Position numbers and translations under genes: made by a program
Shown here: piece by piece, positions 35,850 through 43,771 of the stretch
How positions within the stretch are numbered: position 1 is the first letter of the stretch
Layout of the letters: each line of letters begins with the position of its first letter
Notes under the pieces: generated by a model
The model's input: only the letters and a program-made list of their open reading frames with translations
Told to the model about the DNA's origin: nothing
Database searches by the model: none
Origin: Chloracidobacterium sp.
Lineage (GTDB): Bacteria; Acidobacteriota; Blastocatellia; Pyrinomonadales; Pyrinomonadaceae
Assembly: GCA_016716365.1 (NCBI GenBank)
Contig: JADJWM010000003.1
Span: 314,001-378,000, forward strand
Direction of reading: 5' to 3'
Length of the DNA: 64,000 nt

Positions 35850-36470
35850 TCATCCCTTCGGCTTAATAGTGATCGTCTTGATCCTGACCGGATCTACCGG
35901 ACGTTCGCCCACCTTCGGGGTAACCGCAGCAATTGCTTTCACGTTCTCCATTCCGTCAATTACCTTACCAAAGATAGTGTAATTCTTGTCAAATCCGGGT
36001 TCACGCTGAAGCGTTATGAAGAACTGAGAATTCGCGGAGTTGATGTCCGAACCGCGGGCTGCTCCAAGGATACCGGTATCGTAAGGGATGTCGGTGAATT
36101 CGGCCGGTACATTCGGCTTATTTGAACGGCCGGTTCCGTCGTTGGACGGGTTCTCGTCCTTGGACAACGGGTCGCCGCCCTGGATCACCGACGGGTTGAT
36201 CCGGTGAAAGGTCGTGCCGTTATAGACGCCTTCCTTCGCAAGGGCTTTGAATTGAGCCACCATCCTCGGGGCGACGTTCGAATAAAGTTCGAGCGTTATC
36301 GTACCGTATTTTGGGGCGTCCTCCATTTCAATAACGGCAACCTCGGCATCAGCAACGGGAGCCACACCCGTGAGAAGGCCCGTTCGTGTGTTCCGCGCCG
36401 GGCTTCCGACACCGCAGCCAGCTGCAAGCACGGCCGCTGCAAAAAAGAAGATAGTTAACTTTCTGGTCAT
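35850..36470 (-). CDS. peptidyl-prolyl cis-trans isomerase, cyclophilin type, lipoprotein
   Basis: The 206-residue protein starts with a lipoprotein signal (residues 5-18, lipobox Ala-Ala-Gly-Cys) and a short linker. The cyclophilin domain (about 45-205) has the family landmarks 'FHRINPSVIQGGDP', 'ILGAARGSDINSANSQFFITL' and 'YTIFGKVIDGMENVKAI'. It should help fold exported proteins at the membrane. A second cyclophilin without signal lies two genes upstream on the same strand, with dtd between. The tRNA-Arg gene precedes it in coordinates and is read in the same direction after it. Family call firm. Confidence 0.93.
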   Translation of the reverse strand: MTRKLTIFFFAAAVLAAGCGVGSPARNTRTGLLTGVAPVADAEVAVIEMEDAPKYGTITLELYSNVAPRMVAQFKALAKEGVYNGTTFHRINPSVIQGGDPLSKDENPSNDGTGRSNKPNVPAEFTDIPYDTGILGAARGSDINSANSQFFITLQREPGFDKNYTIFGKVIDGMENVKAIAAVTPKVGERPVDPVRIKTITIKPKG

Positions 36471-36479
36471 AGGCTTAAA

Positions 36480-36929
36480 TTAGATCTGTTTCTCACTGTC
36501 CAATAGGATCGTCACCGGGCCATCGTTCACCAATTCAACATCCATCATCGCCTGAAATTTTCCGGTCGCGACCTCCGCTATCCTATGCCTCGCTTGTGAA
36601 ACGAAATATTCATACAGGCGATCGGCCGCTTCGGGCGGTGCGGCCTTGATGTAAGAAGGTCGACGGCCGCGGCGAGTGTCGCCGTAAAGTGTGAACTGAG
36701 AAACTACCAGAAGGCCGCCGCCCGACTCAAGCAGAGAACGGTCCATCCTTCCCGTATCATCCTCAAAGATCCTCAGGTTGATGACCTTTTCCAGAATGTA
36801 GTTCGCATCAGATCCCGAATCCGATCCGGCAACGCCGAGCAAGAGCAGGATCCCGGGTCCGATCGAACCGACCACCTCGCCGTCCACCGAAACGCTTGCA
36901 CGCGAGACCCTTTGGACGACGGCCCGCAT
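36480..36929 (-). CDS. dtd: D-aminoacyl-tRNA deacylase
   Basis: Dtd removes wrongly attached D-amino acids (and glycine from tRNA-Ala) in the cytoplasm. The 149-residue length is exact for the family. The active-site motifs SQFTLYGDT (about 81-89) and NDGPVTILL (about 136-144, the Gly-cisPro motif) are intact. The N-terminus 'MRAVVQRVSRASVSVDGEVVG' is diagnostic. The gene lies between two cyclophilin genes on the reverse strand; its start touches the upstream cyclophilin stop at 36929. Together the three may form one quality-control operon with the HAD gene upstream. Confidence 0.96.
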   Translation of the reverse strand: MRAVVQRVSRASVSVDGEVVGSIGPGILLLLGVAGSDSGSDANYILEKVINLRIFEDDTGRMDRSLLESGGGLLVVSQFTLYGDTRRGRRPSYIKAAPPEAADRLYEYFVSQARHRIAEVATGKFQAMMDVELVNDGPVTILLDSEKQI

Positions 36930-37423
36930 TAGCTCGAAGGCTCTTCAATATAGACCTTCTGCATCACGACCGGCTCAAGCGGCTTGTCATTCGCGTTCCG
37001 TTCGACGCTGGCGATCGAATCGACGACCTCCTGTCCGTCAATTACTCGGCCGAATTTCGTATAGCTCGGCGGAAGCGGATAATCGACGTGCATAATAAAG
37101 AACTGCGACCCGTTCGTATTTGGGCCTGCATTTGCCATGGCTACGATGCCTTTCGCGTACGCACCATCGTAGAGCTCGGATGACCGGTCGATCTCGTCGT
37201 CAAATTTGCCGCCCCACGCCGATTCGCCGCCGTACCCTTCGCCAAGCGGGTCGCCGCCCTGGATCATGAAATTAGGGATGACGCGATGGAAAATAACGCC
37301 GTCGTAGTAATTCTTCCCGGCGAGGAGGCGGAAATTCTCGGTCGTCTTGGGTGCGTCAGATTCTAACAGCTCAAACCTGATCGTACCCTTATTCGTTTCG
37401 ATAACTGCGGTCCTGTTTGTCAC
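36929..37423 (-). CDS. peptidyl-prolyl cis-trans isomerase, cytoplasmic cyclophilin
   Basis: The 164-residue protein is a bare cyclophilin with no signal peptide, so it probably works in the cytoplasm. Motifs are 'FHRVIPNFMIQGGDPLGEGYGGES', 'GIVAMANAGPNTNGSQFFIMHVDYP' and 'YTKFGRVIDGQEVVDSIAS'. The start is GTG at 37423, directly adjacent to the stop of the HAD gene, which supports coupling. It shares about the same motifs with the lipoprotein cyclophilin at 35850-36470 but is clearly diverged, so the pair probably serve two compartments. Confidence 0.94.
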   Translation of the reverse strand: MTNRTAVIETNKGTIRFELLESDAPKTTENFRLLAGKNYYDGVIFHRVIPNFMIQGGDPLGEGYGGESAWGGKFDDEIDRSSELYDGAYAKGIVAMANAGPNTNGSQFFIMHVDYPLPPSYTKFGRVIDGQEVVDSIASVERNANDKPLEPVVMQKVYIEEPSS

Positions 37424-38296
37424 TTAATTATTGTCTCCGTTCAAGATAAATCGTTCAATTGCGGCTGCGACGCCGCTCTCGTCATTACTTAATGTTGTAT
37501 AAAATTCGGCGCGTTCAAGCAAACCGGGGTCTGCATTTCCCATGATCACCGGCGTTCCGGCATATTCGAGCATCTCAATATCGTTGAAATTGTCGCCAAT
37601 GACCATCACGTTTTCAGGCCCGATCTGATCGATCGATGCAAGCCGCTGCACGCCTACACCCTTAGACGCGTTCGGCGGCAGGATGTCGATCAGCGTGAAA
37701 TCGAGGTGAGGATAGACCGTCGGCAGAATGGTCACCGAATCGCCCAGGTCTCGTCGAAGAAATTCGAGCAACTCCGCCATCGGTTCGCAGGCGCCCGAAA
37801 ACGATATGTGGATAACTTCGTGATCGGACAACGCGGCGTGCAGGTCGGAAACGTGGATCACCGCATCGCCAGCCTCCGGGCCGTGGAGCCGCTCGGACCA
37901 GGCAAGATACCTTTGCAAGGGAATGTTGTCCTTGGAGACCCGGTCGTAAAGCATCGAGCCTTTGCCGTGAGGATCGGCGCTTACGAGGGCGTCGCCGCCG
38001 TAACGCTTGCCTGCTTGAACGATCTCGCGGGTCGTTTCAAGGTGGAGGATGTCCGCCGCGACCGATTCAAGAGAACCCGCATATTTGATCAAGGCACCGT
38101 TGTGCGTGATCATCGGGGCGTTGAGTTCAAGCTCAAGGCCAACCGGGCGGGCATCGCGGAAACGGCGGCCAGTCGCGATCGTGACCAGCACACCTGCGTT
38201 TTCGGCGGCAATGATCGCCTCACGATTTTCGTCGGCTATCTTGCCCCTTGAATTTAGAAGCGTACCGTCGAGGTCAAGTGCGAGGAGTTTGATCAT
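37424..38296 (-). CDS. HAD-superfamily Cof-type phosphatase
   Basis: The 290-residue protein is a Cof/YbiV-type HAD hydrolase. Motif I LALDLDGTLL has the nucleophile Asp8 and acid/base Asp10; 'VTIATGRRF' gives motif II, and 'NVMVIGDNFNDIEMLEYAG' carries the metal-binding acidic residues of motif IV. The large C2 cap domain lies between about 85 and 200. Such enzymes dephosphorylate sugar phosphates or flavin and pyridoxal compounds; the substrate is not predictable here. The ATG overlaps the mltG stop (ATGA), and its stop touches the cyclophilin start. Confidence 0.92.
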   Translation of the reverse strand: MIKLLALDLDGTLLNSRGKIADENREAIIAAENAGVLVTIATGRRFRDARPVGLELELNAPMITHNGALIKYAGSLESVAADILHLETTREIVQAGKRYGGDALVSADPHGKGSMLYDRVSKDNIPLQRYLAWSERLHGPEAGDAVIHVSDLHAALSDHEVIHISFSGACEPMAELLEFLRRDLGDSVTILPTVYPHLDFTLIDILPPNASKGVGVQRLASIDQIGPENVMVIGDNFNDIEMLEYAGTPVIMGNADPGLLERAEFYTTLSNDESGVAAAIERFILNGDNN

Positions 38297-39369
38297 TGAC
38301 TGTTCGCCTCATTCGCCCGCTTTTCGATCCTCTCCTGTTCAAGCCATCGTTGATATTTCGTCTTGCCTTTCTCGAACTCGGCGGCGGATGAATAGAACCA
38401 ATGGCTGCCGTCGTTAGCATCGACGTTCCGGACGTAGAACAAGTAATCGTTGGGTTGCGGATCGAGAGCAGCCCGAATAGAGCTTTCGGTGACGGACGAG
38501 ATCGGGCCGGGTGGGATACCGGTTTTAATGCGAGTATTGTACGGGGAATCAACCTCGAGATCGCTTTTATGGATCGTGCCGTCCCATTTGCCGAGCATCT
38601 TAGCGATATAGACGTTGGTTTGGTCGATGCCGAGTGGGATGTTGCGGGCGAGGCGATTATTGATAATGCCGGCGACGATCGGCCGTTCGCTTTCGACGCC
38701 GGTCTCCGTTTCGATCAGCGATGCGATGGTGACGATCTCGTGAGGAGTGCGGCCGATCGATCGTGCTTTTTCGGCCCATTCGGGCTTCCAGAATTTTCGG
38801 AACTGCTCGACCATGATCTTGATCGCGTCAGCCGGCGAGGCACCCTTGGGGACGTTATACGTACTCGGGTACATATAACCTTCGAGGTTCTTCGCGGTAG
38901 GCGCGATATCGCGGATCAGCGATGTGTCGTCCATCAACTTCAGGACCTGTTCCTCGCTGACGGGCGGTTCCTGGGGAAAATTAGCGGCGATCCTCTTGGC
39001 TATATCGAACCGAGTAAAACCCTCAGGTATCGTCAGCCGAACCGTCTGGACCTCGCCTTTCTCGAGCTCTTTCAAAACCTCGAGGGCTGTTATCGGCGAT
39101 TTGAACTGATATTCGCCCGCCTGAAGCGCCGAGGCGTTACCGAATAGGCGAAGATAGATCCGAACGGCCGTATCGCCGCCGAGAACGCCTTCACTGCGGA
39201 GTTTTGATACTATTTGGGCTGGAGTCGAGCCGCGTTCGATGACGATGATCTCTTCAGCTTTCTGGTGTGCGACGGGAGTCGTCAACGAACTGTAGAACCA
39301 ATAGGACGCGCCAACGAGCGCCAAAACGGCGACGATCATGAGCAGGAATAGCAGCTTAACAAATCTCAT
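38293..39369 (-). CDS. mltG: endolytic peptidoglycan transglycosylase MltG
   Basis: MltG cuts newly made glycan strands at the inner membrane and sets chain length. The 358-residue protein has one N-terminal membrane segment (about 5-26), a LysM-like domain (about 40-110), and the catalytic YceG domain with 'ASLIETETGVESERPIVAGIINNRL', where the Glu in ETETG is catalytic. 'SPYNTRIKTGIPPGPISSVTESSIRAAL' and 'LFYVRNVDANDGSHWFYSSAAEF' follow. I chose ATG 39369; a TTG at 39390 would add seven residues. It is divergent from thpR, with only 45 bases between the starts, so the promoters must be close or overlapping. Confidence 0.95.
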   Translation of the reverse strand: MRFVKLLFLLMIVAVLALVGASYWFYSSLTTPVAHQKAEEIIVIERGSTPAQIVSKLRSEGVLGGDTAVRIYLRLFGNASALQAGEYQFKSPITALEVLKELEKGEVQTVRLTIPEGFTRFDIAKRIAANFPQEPPVSEEQVLKLMDDTSLIRDIAPTAKNLEGYMYPSTYNVPKGASPADAIKIMVEQFRKFWKPEWAEKARSIGRTPHEIVTIASLIETETGVESERPIVAGIINNRLARNIPLGIDQTNVYIAKMLGKWDGTIHKSDLEVDSPYNTRIKTGIPPGPISSVTESSIRAALDPQPNDYLFYVRNVDANDGSHWFYSSAAEFEKGKTKYQRWLEQERIEKRANEANSQ

Positions 39370-39414
39370 TTTCCGATCAAATTTTAGCAATCCGGCTTAT
39401 CCGGTGGCAAAAAG

Positions 39415-39981
39415 ATGAAGAGGACGTTTGCAGCGATCGATCTATCCGAAGAGGCCCGTCGGGTTGCTGCCGCGCACATTGATCAGCTTCGACGAGTGTT
39501 TCCCGGGATACGGATTGGGTGGGAACGCTCGGAAAAGCTGCATTTTACGTTGAAGTTTTTCGGGGATGTCGACGAGGATCTGATCCCGAGTCTTCGATCG
39601 ATGCTTGAAACGGTTGCTGCAGAAGCGAAGGTATTCGAAGCAATTCTCGCGGGCACCGGACGTTTTCCGCCAAAGGGCGATCCGAGAATTTTGTGGTTTG
39701 GGGCGGCCGATAATGGGAACATGAGCGGCCTTGCCGAGCGCATCGCGTCTGAGGCCTCGAAACTCGGATTTCCTAAGGAGAAACGGCGTTTCACGCCGCA
39801 TCTTACGATCGCACGCCTTCGCGAGCCGTCTGCGTCACACGGTTTGGCGTTGGCTCATCTGGAAACGGCCTTCGAACCGGTCCGATTCGAGGTTCACGGA
39901 ATAACTCTCTACGAAAGTACGCTATTACCCGGCGGGTCCGTTTATCGCAAACTCCTCACTGCGCCGTTCGGCCGGGCCTAG
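39415..39981 (+). CDS. thpR: RNA 2',3'-cyclic phosphodiesterase (2H family)
   Basis: ThpR opens 2',3'-cyclic phosphate ends of RNA. The 188-residue protein is the normal length and has both 2H motifs: HFTLKFFG with His43 and HLTIARL with His129. The N-terminus 'KRTFAAIDLSEEAR' is typical. The gene stands alone on the forward strand. Its stop overlaps the stop region of the convergent glutathione peroxidase gene by four bases, and no terminator is visible between them. Confidence 0.93.
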   Translation: MKRTFAAIDLSEEARRVAAAHIDQLRRVFPGIRIGWERSEKLHFTLKFFGDVDEDLIPSLRSMLETVAAEAKVFEAILAGTGRFPPKGDPRILWFGAADNGNMSGLAERIASEASKLGFPKEKRRFTPHLTIARLREPSASHGLALAHLETAFEPVRFEVHGITLYESTLLPGGSVYRKLLTAPFGRA

Positions 39982-40616
39982 CTTTCGGCTTCAGCCAATG
40001 CCGACTCGACGGCTTTTACGATTGCCGGATCATCCGGCGTGGTCGAAGGCGAGAACCGGCCGATGATCTTTCCGTTTCTGTCGATCAGGAATTTTTCGAA
40101 ATTCCAGCCGATATCGCCGGCAAATTCCGGGTTTGTCTCTTTGTGAGTAAGGTAAGTGTAGAAAGGGTGCTGATCGCGGCCTTTAACCGAGATCTTTGAA
40201 AACATCGGAAACGTGACGTCATACTTCAAGGTGCAAAATTCCTTGATCTCATTGTCACTCCCGGGTTCCTGTCCGAGAAAATTATTCGCGGGGAAGCCAA
40301 GGACGACGAAGCCTTTCTCATTGTATCGCTCATATAGGGATTGCAGGCCCTCATACTGCGGTGTGAGGCCGCACCGGCTGGCCGTGTTGACGATCATCGC
40401 CACCTTGCCTTTGTAGACCTCAAGCGGCACGACCCGGCCGTCGATGTCCTTCATCGAAAATTCGTACATAGACCTCTCCTTTGGCGGCTTGCCGGGCGAA
40501 GGGTTCAGCACCATTCCGTTCTTGTAGGCAAATGCAAAGATGCCGACGCCCCCGAGCGCGACTAACACGAGGGCCGTCCAGAGTACTCGGAAGGCCCATT
40601 TTCGTCTTTGTTTCAT
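39978..40616 (-). CDS. glutathione peroxidase family protein, membrane anchored
   Basis: The 212-residue protein has an N-terminal membrane segment (about 9-30) and then the thioredoxin-fold peroxidase. The active site is 'VNTASRCGLTPQYEGLQ' with Cys82 in place of selenocysteine. 'LGFPANNFLGQEPGSDNEIKEFC' gives the conserved Gln and the resolving-type Cys region, and 'WNFEKFLIDRNGKIIGRF' holds the conserved Trp and Asn. Bacterial Cys versions usually take electrons from thioredoxin. The anchor suggests it faces the periplasm. The ATG overlaps the SPFH gene stop by four bases, so the two are co-transcribed. Confidence 0.92.
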   Translation of the reverse strand: MKQRRKWAFRVLWTALVLVALGGVGIFAFAYKNGMVLNPSPGKPPKERSMYEFSMKDIDGRVVPLEVYKGKVAMIVNTASRCGLTPQYEGLQSLYERYNEKGFVVLGFPANNFLGQEPGSDNEIKEFCTLKYDVTFPMFSKISVKGRDQHPFYTYLTHKETNPEFAGDIGWNFEKFLIDRNGKIIGRFSPSTTPDDPAIVKAVESALAEAES

Positions 40617-41632
40617 CGGTTCAACTCCCGCGGTCCGCGAGGCGGCGGTTCCTCTTCAATTCGCTTCTCACCGGTCTCTGAAAACACTTCCTTCATCGCG
40701 CCGATGCTCGATAACATGCTCGAAGTTTCCATCGGCATAAAGATCACCTTCGAGTTCTGGGTACGCGTCATATCGCGAAGCGATTCGATATAACGGGCAG
40801 TGATCAGATATTGGGCCGTCTGTTCGGGGTTGCCGATCGACTGTGCGATCTGGCGGATGGCCTGAGCCTCGGCGTTCGCTGCGGTGAGGCGTGCCTGTGC
40901 GGCACCTTCGGCATCGAGGATCGCGGACTGTTTGTTTCCTTCGGAGCGGGTAACGGCGGCCTGCTTTTCGCCTTCTGCACGGGTAATAGCGGCTTGTTTG
41001 TCGCCCTCGGCCTGAAGGATCAAAGCACGGCGGTTGCGTTCGGCCGTCATCTGCTTCTCCATCGTGATCCGCACATCTTCAGGCGGATTGATGTTCTTGA
41101 CGTCGACGCGGGTAACCTTGACGCCCCATTTATCGGTCGCATCGTCAAGGATCACGCGAAGCTTTGCATTGATCTGGTCACGAGACGACAGCGTGTGGTC
41201 GAGATCCATTTCGCCCATTACGGACCGCATGCCCGTAATCGTGAGCTGAACGATCGCGCCGACAAGGTCGGCAACTTCGTAAACGGCCTTCATCGGATCG
41301 GTCACCTGCCAGTAAACGACCGAATCGACATTGATCGTCACGTTATCCCGTGTAATGACCGGCTGGGGAGGCATATCGATATACTGTTCGCGGAGGTCGA
41401 TAAAGGTCGTTCCGGGACGGACGTTTGACCAGTAAACTGCCCGCGGAGATTCGAAAAACGGAACGATGATGTTCAGACCGCTGCTCGCGATCCGGTGAAA
41501 CCGCCCAAGTCGTTCGATCAAGAGGACGCTTGATTGCGGCACGATCTTGATCGTTTTCCACGCGACCGTCAGCAGAGCAATGCCCAAGAAGAGCAGAAAA
41601 ATTAATCCGACACCGCCGATGATTCCTTCCAT
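40613..41632 (-). CDS. SPFH/Band 7 domain protein, stomatin/QmcA-like
   Basis: The 339-residue protein has one N-terminal membrane segment (about 5-24) followed by the SPFH domain (about 27-190). 'QSSVLLIERLGRFHRIASSGLNIIVPFFES' and 'ITRDNVTINVDSVVYWQV' identify the stomatin/QmcA group. The next part (about 190-260) is a coiled coil with a run of similar units 'LILQAEGDKQAAITRAEGEKQAAVTRSEGNKQSAIL', an eight-residue Ala/Glu/Gly repeat. Such proteins form large membrane rings that organise membrane proteases or rafts. No NfeD partner gene is adjacent. It heads the pair with the glutathione peroxidase gene. Confidence 0.92.
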   Translation of the reverse strand: MEGIIGGVGLIFLLFLGIALLTVAWKTIKIVPQSSVLLIERLGRFHRIASSGLNIIVPFFESPRAVYWSNVRPGTTFIDLREQYIDMPPQPVITRDNVTINVDSVVYWQVTDPMKAVYEVADLVGAIVQLTITGMRSVMGEMDLDHTLSSRDQINAKLRVILDDATDKWGVKVTRVDVKNINPPEDVRITMEKQMTAERNRRALILQAEGDKQAAITRAEGEKQAAVTRSEGNKQSAILDAEGAAQARLTAANAEAQAIRQIAQSIGNPEQTAQYLITARYIESLRDMTRTQNSKVIFMPMETSSMLSSIGAMKEVFSETGEKRIEEEPPPRGPRELNR

Positions 41633-42053
41633 ACCTCGCCTCCAAATAGTTTGCTTTGTTCTAAATATACCTTAGTTGCGGGCAAAACCGTGAGAATGAG
41701 GATCGATGAAATACTTTGTCAGGCCAACTTGATACGAATTCTGTCAGGTTCACGCGTTGAGGTTGGTAGGCAAATTCGAGTCCGGCATCGTTCTCTACCG
41801 GGAGCGTGCCAGTTTGACAGTTTAGCTTATATTAAAGGGCGAGGCTCAGTTATCATTCCTAGTTTCCTGTCTTGTATCTTCAGCATCTTCTTACTTTCAT
41901 ACCTTAGCCAAGCCCTTACCATTTTCTCCTTCGTTCTATCCAATCCTATTGGATCTCCGAAGCTCACGCCGGCCCAATCCTCATTGGAGATCACCCCAGA
42001 ATCCGCCCTAAATCGCCTTTTCATTGGATTTTGACTTATAATCGCCGGAGCCT
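41633..42053. other. 421-base intergenic stretch, AT-richer than its surroundings
   Basis: This lies between the divergent SPFH and ilvA genes, so both promoters should be here. I see no RNA gene or terminator. A reverse frame of 65 codons (41827-42024) exists but is rich in AGG, AGA, ATA and CTA codons, unlike the neighbours, and has no recognisable family, so I do not call it a gene. Confidence 0.5.
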
Positions 42054-43283
42054 ATGTCTGTTGAACTCTCCGACATCCTTAACGCCCGAAAACTCGTTGA
42101 AGGCGTGATCCACCTCACCCCGATCGTGCCCGATGTGAAGTTGTCCAATCAACTTGGATGTACCTCGTTCTTGAAGGCTGAGTGTCTTCAACGGGGCGGG
42201 TCATTTAAGGTCCGGGGTGCCTACAACAAGATCTCACGGTTATCCGAGGAGGAGAAAAAGCGGGGCGTGATCGCGGCATCCGCGGGCAATCACGCACAGG
42301 GAGTCGCGTTGGCTGCGAAGCTCCACGGTATCAAGTCGACCATCGTCCTCCCCGATTTCGCACCGTTGACCAAAGTTGTCGCGACCAGGGCCCTTGGTGC
42401 GGAGGTCATTCTCAAAGGGTCAACATTTGACGAAGCGGTCGCCTATTCCCGTGAGTTGCAGGCCAAACATGGTTATACGTACGTTCACGCTTTTGAGGAC
42501 GAACTTGTTATAGCCGGCCAAGGTACGATCGGCCTGGAGATCGCGGAAGCGCACCCGGAAGTAACCGTTATCGTTGTTCCGATCGGCGGAGGCGGGATCA
42601 TCTCCGGTATCGCAATAGCGGCCAAGTCGCTTTTGAAGAATGTGAGGATCTATGGGGTCCAGGCGGCGAATGTCTCAGCCGTCAAGGGTTCGCTCGCGGC
42701 GGGCCATCCGGTCGAGTTGGCCGTGTATCAGCCGACGATCGCAGACGGCATTGCGATAAAGAGGCCGGGCGAACTTACGCTTCCGGTGATCAGCGAATTG
42801 GTCGATGAGGTCCTTGAGGTCAGCGAGGAAGAGATCGCAATGGGCATCTACCACTGCGTCCAAAATGTACATCTTGTAGTCGAAGGAGCCGGGGCCGCCG
42901 GGGTTGCCGCGCTCATTGCCGGCAAGGTGCCGCTCAAATCCGATGATGTCGTCTGCTCGGTCTTGTGCGGAGGGAATATCGATGCCAACCTGCTCGCACG
43001 GATCCTCGAACAGGTGATGGTCAGGCAGGGGCGTTATGTGATCCTGAAAGTGTTGGTGCTCGACCGGCCGGGGATGCTAGCAGGTGTTCTTGCCCACGTC
43101 GCGGAAACCGGAGCGAACGTCATCGAGGTCTATCATCAGAGGGCGATTTGGTTGGCGCCGTTAGGGAGGGTCGGTATCGAAATGATCCTGGAGGTCCGAG
43201 ACGAATCGCACGCCCAGGACGTTCGCTCTCATCTCGAAAAATGCGGCTATCAGGTTGAAAGGCAGGGCCAGGGGCAATGGTAA
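42054..43283 (+). CDS. ilvA: threonine ammonia-lyase with C-terminal ACT domain
   Basis: The enzyme deaminates threonine to 2-oxobutyrate, the entry to isoleucine synthesis or threonine breakdown. The 409-residue protein has the PLP lysine in GGSFKVRGAYNK (Lys52), the substrate loop 'ASAGNHAQG', the phosphate-binding 'IPIGGGGIISG' region and 'VVCSVLCGGNID'. A single ACT-like domain (about 330-405, 'YVILKVLVLDRPGMLAGVLAHVAETGANV') follows. This is the compact TdcB-like form rather than the 500-residue IlvA with two regulatory ACT domains. It could serve either pathway. Threonine catabolism genes tdh and kbl lie 13 kb away. Confidence 0.93.
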   Translation: MSVELSDILNARKLVEGVIHLTPIVPDVKLSNQLGCTSFLKAECLQRGGSFKVRGAYNKISRLSEEEKKRGVIAASAGNHAQGVALAAKLHGIKSTIVLPDFAPLTKVVATRALGAEVILKGSTFDEAVAYSRELQAKHGYTYVHAFEDELVIAGQGTIGLEIAEAHPEVTVIVVPIGGGGIISGIAIAAKSLLKNVRIYGVQAANVSAVKGSLAAGHPVELAVYQPTIADGIAIKRPGELTLPVISELVDEVLEVSEEEIAMGIYHCVQNVHLVVEGAGAAGVAALIAGKVPLKSDDVVCSVLCGGNIDANLLARILEQVMVRQGRYVILKVLVLDRPGMLAGVLAHVAETGANVIEVYHQRAIWLAPLGRVGIEMILEVRDESHAQDVRSHLEKCGYQVERQGQGQW

Positions 43284-43321
43284 GGGCCGGCGGGCCGTTC
43301 CTTACGGCCGATCAGCCCTTA
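43281..43321. terminator. possible stem-loop terminator between ilvA and the PilZ gene
   Basis: TAAGGGC (43281-43287) pairs with GCCCTTA (43315-43321), with an inner stem GGCCGT/ACGGCC (43293-43298 with 43304-43309). There is no clear T-run on either side, so it may end transcription weakly or in both directions. Confidence 0.45.
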
Positions 43322-43348
43322 AGAAATTCTCGGATTTGTCGGGCCGGC

Positions 43349-43669
43349 TCAGATCGAGCCGCCGTGCTCTTTGATCACCTGAGCGATCAGGTATCGCTGC
43401 TCTAGGTCCAGTTCGTCAAAACAAACGCCAAAACCGATCCCTTCATGAACATAAACGACTTTTCCGGTTATGTTCTCGGTTCGGCCATTCGAGAAGGTGA
43501 TCTGCAGGCCGACCCTCTCATCCGGCCTGACGCCCGCCATGCAATCGACATAACAGCCGCCCATGCTCAGATCGGTCAATCGGACCTCCCGCATTCCGGA
43601 CGCACAGTCGACAACGACCGTCATGGGAACAGTTACCCGCTCTTTTTCCCGTTCAACTAAGACTTCCAT
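43349..43669 (-). CDS. PilZ domain protein, probable c-di-GMP binder
   Basis: The 106-residue protein is a single PilZ domain. The two c-di-GMP motifs are visible: RxxxR (Arg7 and Arg11) and DLSMGG (Asp33, Ser35, Gly37, Gly38). The rest is a six-strand barrel pattern ending in a helix 'DELDLEQRYLIAQVIKEH'. Stand-alone PilZ proteins pass on the c-di-GMP signal to motility or exopolysaccharide systems. No partner gene is adjacent; it lies between ilvA (convergent) and the lytic transglycosylase gene. Both ligand motifs being intact makes binding likely, but this is not proven. Confidence 0.9.
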   Translation of the reverse strand: MEVLVEREKERVTVPMTVVVDCASGMREVRLTDLSMGGCYVDCMAGVRPDERVGLQITFSNGRTENITGKVVYVHEGIGFGVCFDELDLEQRYLIAQVIKEHGGSI

Positions 43670-43771
43670 CCAAGGCCTCCGTCAGGAGTTTGCGCCGATG
43701 ACGAACGGCACGGGCGCAAACCAATAAGATCCTGCTCTATACAAATGCAGAATCGGCCGCTTTTTCTGGAT

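Noticed and set aside
41827..42024. 65-codon reverse frame in the gap before ilvA
   Set aside because: Codon use differs from the neighbours and no family or ribosome binding site supports it. Left as a remote possibility.
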